This document shows positions 22,369-24,035 of a stretch of DNA of 24,035 bases, piece after piece; the stretch's first letter is position 1, and each line of letters starts with the position of its first letter. This stretch comes from a virus. The stretch spans positions 1 through 24,035 of IMG/VR virus record IMGVR_UViG_3300027834_000029. One strand, written 5' to 3'. The notes below the pieces were generated by a model. It was given only the letters and a program-made list of their open reading frames with translations, had not been told where the DNA came from and did no database searches. A program made the translations under genes and the position numbers.

Positions 22369-22548
22369 TTAAATTGCGTATAATTTATCGTTAAATTTTA
22401 TGATTTTAAATTCAAATTCGTCGTCTTTATATGTTCCGACATTTTCACCAAATGCTTTGACTTTTAACATTGTCCAATCAGACGCCGCAACGCTATTGCG
22501 ACAAGCAATATAACATTGTGTCGATATCGCCAATGGTGTTTCATTCAT
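22369..22548 (-). CDS. Hypothetical small protein (59 aa)
   Basis: This is a short frame reading MNETPLAISTQCYIACRNSV, then AASDWTMLKVKAFGENVG and a lysine-rich beta-like end FEFKIIKFNDKLYAI. It is supported by the ATGA overlap with the preceding gene's stop (22545-22548) and by filling the gap between two operon genes. Function unknown. Confidence 0.6.
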   Translation of the reverse strand: MNETPLAISTQCYIACRNSVAASDWTMLKVKAFGENVGTYKDDEFEFKIIKFNDKLYAI

Positions 22549-22712
22549 GACATCTCTTCCATAAATTTTTTAATTTCGGCGTCACGGGTATTAGCGTAAC
22601 GTTTTAACTTATCGCTAGTTTGCTTCAATATTCGCGCCGCGCTCCGCGGTGCACCATCGTCAAAATAAGCAATTGCAAGTTCAGCGGCGTTTTGGATTTC
22701 GTGAGCGTCCAT
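22545..22712 (-). CDS. Small EIQNAAEL-family protein (55 aa)
   Basis: I chose ATG 22712 (MDAHEIQNAAELAIAYFDDG), since AAAGGAAC lies upstream; a longer frame from 22730 would start inside the ribosome site region. The protein is a compact helical pair: EIQNAAELAIAYFDDGAPRS, then AARILKQTSDKLKRY. I recall the (E/A)-I-x-N-A-A-E-L-A-x-A-Y...D-G-A-P-R-x-A-A pattern from other small phage proteins of unknown function. Its start region repeats the 3' end of the next gene upstream (22714). Confidence 0.65.
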   Translation of the reverse strand: MDAHEIQNAAELAIAYFDDGAPRSAARILKQTSDKLKRYANTRDAEIKKFMEEMS

Positions 22713-22761
22713 TTTAATAGTTCCTTTCATTGAAAATTAGTTCAGCGGCGTTTTGGATTTC
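22678..22761. repeat. 23-bp direct repeat, copies 61 bp apart
   Basis: An exact 23-bp sequence occurs at 22678-22700 and 22739-22761. In both copies it encodes the residues EIQNAAEL in the leftward frame, once near the N terminus of the 55-aa protein and once near the C terminus of the 115-aa protein. It suggests a local duplication or recombination event. Confidence 0.9.
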
Positions 22762-23061
22762 TTTCGGGTCGTCACTGGTCACGGTGTCGTCTTTGTCATG
22801 ATGCAAATATAATAATGCTTCAAGGCAACCGATTGTTGAATGTAAACGTTGTTTCAATTTGTCGATTTCGAAACCAGCGTCTTTCAATTGTTCACGTAAT
22901 TTGTAACCGGGTTCAAGGTCTTTAACCCACACGTTCCCCGACCCGTCACAATAACAATTAAGTTCGTTATTCCATTTTAAAATCAGTTTAGGGTTTTTTG
23001 TTTCGTCCTTTGCTGTGATTGCTTGTTGTTCTGTGTCGAATCGACCGATTATTTTGATCAT
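22714..23061 (-). CDS. Hypothetical protein (115 aa) with duplicated EIQNAAEL end
   Basis: AAAAGG lies 7 nt before ATG 23061. The protein starts with a compact domain (MIKIIGRFDTEQQAITAKDE, WNNELNCYCDGSGNVWVKDL), then a helix (EQLKDAGFEIDKLKQRLHST). It ends SDDPKEIQNAAELIFNERNY. That end looks like a broken copy of the neighbouring 55-aa protein's start. The first 74 nt overlap the end of the upstream gene. Function unknown. Confidence 0.66.
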   Translation of the reverse strand: MIKIIGRFDTEQQAITAKDETKNPKLILKWNNELNCYCDGSGNVWVKDLEPGYKLREQLKDAGFEIDKLKQRLHSTIGCLEALLYLHHDKDDTVTSDDPKEIQNAAELIFNERNY

Positions 23062-23344
23062 AATTTACCTTTTCAAGTTCAGCGTGAAACCGTTTTGGAA
23101 CAACTGTTGTGGTGCATTGGTAGGCGTCTTCGAAATATTGAGGTAGCTTGTTGTTTTTGGTCACATAGGCCCATGCGCGACACATATTAGCATCACGCAC
23201 TAATACCAAGCGCTTGTCGGGTTCGTTTGGTAAACCGGGACATTTGTTAAAAAATTCATGGTCGATAATGTCTTGATCGTTTGGGTTGTCGGTGTGACTA
23301 ATGTCAACTGTTTCAATATCCCATTCATAACTGACTGTAGACAT
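22988..23344 (-). CDS. Small phage protein of the V-P-K-R-F-H-A-E-L type (118 aa)
   Basis: I chose ATG 23344 (MSTVSYEWDIETVDI) because AAGGGAA lies in the repeated 30-bp leader just upstream; an open frame extends further but lacks a ribosome site. Residues show YEWDIETVD, DQDIIDHEFF, RLVLVRD, CRAWAYV, KLPQYFEDAY and VPKRFHAEL. I recognise this order from small phage proteins found in proteobacterial phages, function unknown. In my recollection these end soon after the F-H-A-E-L motif; here a further 28-residue basic tail runs through the next gene's start. Possible stop loss. Confidence 0.72.
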   Translation of the reverse strand: MSTVSYEWDIETVDISHTDNPNDQDIIDHEFFNKCPGLPNEPDKRLVLVRDANMCRAWAYVTKNNKLPQYFEDAYQCTTTVVPKRFHAELEKVNYDQNNRSIRHRTTSNHSKGRNKKP

Positions 23345-23621
23345 GATTTCGGGTTCCCTTCGTTGATTTGAATTAGATGTTATCGACACCGCGTTCGAAT
23401 GAATACTTACAACCAGTGCATTCAAAAGCGGCAACCAGACTTTTAATCAGGTGTTTTTTTGATGTGAAATTAGATGCATATGATTTAATTATTTTGTGAT
23501 TTTTTGGGTCTGTTTCGTCGCGCACGTCAGCACACCAAGGTCGAGCAACCCCGTTAAAAGTGTCTTTCCTCAATATTGCAACAACTGTAAGCATGATTTC
23601 GGGTTCCCTTCGTTGATTTGA
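23342..23621. repeat. Exact 30-bp leader repeat (two copies)
   Basis: Identical 30-bp copies at 23342-23371 and 23592-23621 each cover the ribosome site and ATG of a leftward gene (starts 23344 and 23594). A shorter, diverged version precedes ATG 21918. Read leftward the unit is TCAAATCAACG, AAGGGAACCCG, AAATCATG. A copied translation-initiation leader, either duplicated with the gene starts or maintained by recombination. Confidence 0.92.
23373..23594 (-). CDS. Hypothetical small protein (73 aa), first gene of the leftward island
   Basis: ATG 23594 follows AAGGGAA in the leader of promoter cassette 4. The protein MLTVVAILRKDTFNGVARPW, then CADVRDETDPKNHKIIKSYA, ends with C-T-G-C-K-Y-S-F-E. 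The first half suggests a small beta fold; the Cys residues (C22, C58, C61 by my count) may bind metal but the set is incomplete. Family unknown. It is separated from the next gene by the repeated leader. Confidence 0.66.
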   Translation of the reverse strand: MLTVVAILRKDTFNGVARPWCADVRDETDPKNHKIIKSYASNFTSKKHLIKSLVAAFECTGCKYSFERGVDNI

Positions 23622-23629
23622 TATAACCC

Positions 23630-23658
23630 TTTTTACGTCTTTAAGACAGGCATGTCAA
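23630..23658 (-). promoter_or_regulatory. Promoter cassette copy 4 (leftward) with GTCTTAAAGAC operator
   Basis: On the minus strand TTGACA (23658-23653) is followed after 5 nt by GTCTTAAAGAC (23647-23637) and the -10 box TAAAAA (23635-23630), then a GGGTTATATCAAATCAACG leader. It is nearly identical to copy 3 through to the ribosome site. It drives the whole leftward island from 23594. Confidence 0.8.
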
Positions 23659-23674
23659 CAACTAAATTCAACGG

Positions 23675-23703
23675 TTGCCTATTTTTCTGTTTTTTGTTAA
23701 TGT
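23675..23703 (+). promoter_or_regulatory. Possible rightward promoter for the DUF2213 gene
   Basis: TTGCCT (23675-23680) and TAATGT (23698-23703) are 17 nt apart. A start about 6 nt after the -10 box would fall on the A of ATG 23709, making the transcript leaderless. That fits the lack of any ribosome site ahead of that gene. Weak boxes; tentative. Confidence 0.35.
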
Positions 23704-23708
23704 GCGAC

Positions 23709-24035
23709 ATGTTTAATTTTACTGATTCAATTGAACTCGTGGAACCAAGAAAAACCGCTGACGGTTATTTGGTTGCAGACGCGCGGGTTGCTCGAACCGG
23801 AATTCAAAGTTATTTCGGTTTTGAAGTTGGGATGGCTGACAAAGGAATCGTCAGTGTTTGGCGACCTGAAGAATCAGTATTTAGTAAAGATTCAATGGCT
23901 TCATTTTCCGGTAAACCTGTGACTAGTAACCACCCTTCAACATTGGTTGACGCGTCGACGTGGAAAGAACATTCTATTGGCGGCGTCGGGGGCAGTGTTG
24001 CGCGTGACGGTGAATTTATTGTTGTCCCGTTATCG
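23709..24035 (+). CDS. DUF2213 family phage protein (prohead protease/scaffold region), 3' end cut
   Basis: The frame is open from ATG 23709 to the window edge (109 codons). The sequence fits DUF2213: MFNFTDSIEL, RKTADGYLVADARVARTGIQ, YFGFEVG, VSVWRPEESVFSKDSMASFS, GKPVTSNHP and GSVARDGEFIVVPL. DUF2213 proteins sit between the portal/gp7 genes and the major capsid gene in many phages, and are regarded as putative prohead proteases or scaffolds. That implies the capsid gene lies just to the right of the window. No ribosome site is visible before the ATG. The gene resumes the rightward head module after the leftward island. Confidence 0.87.
   Translation, partial: MFNFTDSIELVEPRKTADGYLVADARVARTGIQSYFGFEVGMADKGIVSVWRPEESVFSKDSMASFSGKPVTSNHPSTLVDASTWKEHSIGGVGGSVARDGEFIVVPLS

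Noticed and set aside
1-24035. tRNA genes, integrase, attachment sites or insertion sequences
   Set aside because: I read for cloverleaf-type sequence, tyrosine or serine recombinase motifs and transposase motifs and found none that I could support.

Overview
The window is part of the genome of a tailed double-stranded DNA bacteriophage (or a closely related prophage). The evidence is a small and large terminase pair, a DUF1073-type portal, an SPP1 gp7/Mu F-like head protein, a tail-fibre-like gene, a primase-helicase, and long runs of small genes joined by ATGA stop/start overlaps. The host is probably an alphaproteobacterium: a GapR (DUF2312) homologue and several small phage families that I associate with alphaproteobacterial phages are present. 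That is inference. No integrase or recognisable lysogeny repressor is visible, so a lytic lifestyle cannot be tested here.

Layout. (1) 1-2851, leftward: a replication/recombination block of a Pro-rich unknown protein, a DUF2800 PD-(D/E)XK nuclease, GapR and a DUF2815-type ssDNA-binding protein cut by the window edge. Three of these four carry Pro/Ala-rich tails or tandem repeats. (2) 2852-2945: a divergent control region with mirror-image TTGACA boxes. (3) 2946-9573, rightward: a small gene, an SF2 helicase, then a chain of small, mostly unknown genes, including a frameshifted gene at 5625-5784, a DUF1643 protein and three related proteins with a W...W-x-(I/F) layout. (4) 9615-12632: a hairpin, an 873-aa primase-helicase and a 313-bp AT-rich gap with eight TGAAACA repeats and a long inverted repeat, which is my best candidate for a replication origin. 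(5) 12633-20282, rightward: a Lar-like zinc protein, TerS, TerL, a free-standing two-repeat DNA-binding protein with its own promoter, virion and fibre genes, a membrane/coiled-coil protein, portal and head morphogenesis protein. (6) 20281-23658, leftward: an island of about ten small genes with two promoters and a terminator, placed between two rightward head genes. (7) 23709-24035, rightward: the start of a DUF2213 protein.

The main regulatory observation is a promoter cassette present four times, near 4928, 15031, 21980 and 23658 and on both strands. Each has a TTGAC(A/T) -35 box, 5 nt, the 11-bp palindrome GTCTTWAAGAC, 1 nt and a TA-rich -10 box with identical spacing. Three copies also share a leader sequence. 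This looks like a phage regulon controlled by one factor that binds between the -35 and -10 boxes, and it drives the accessory operons rather than the core packaging genes.
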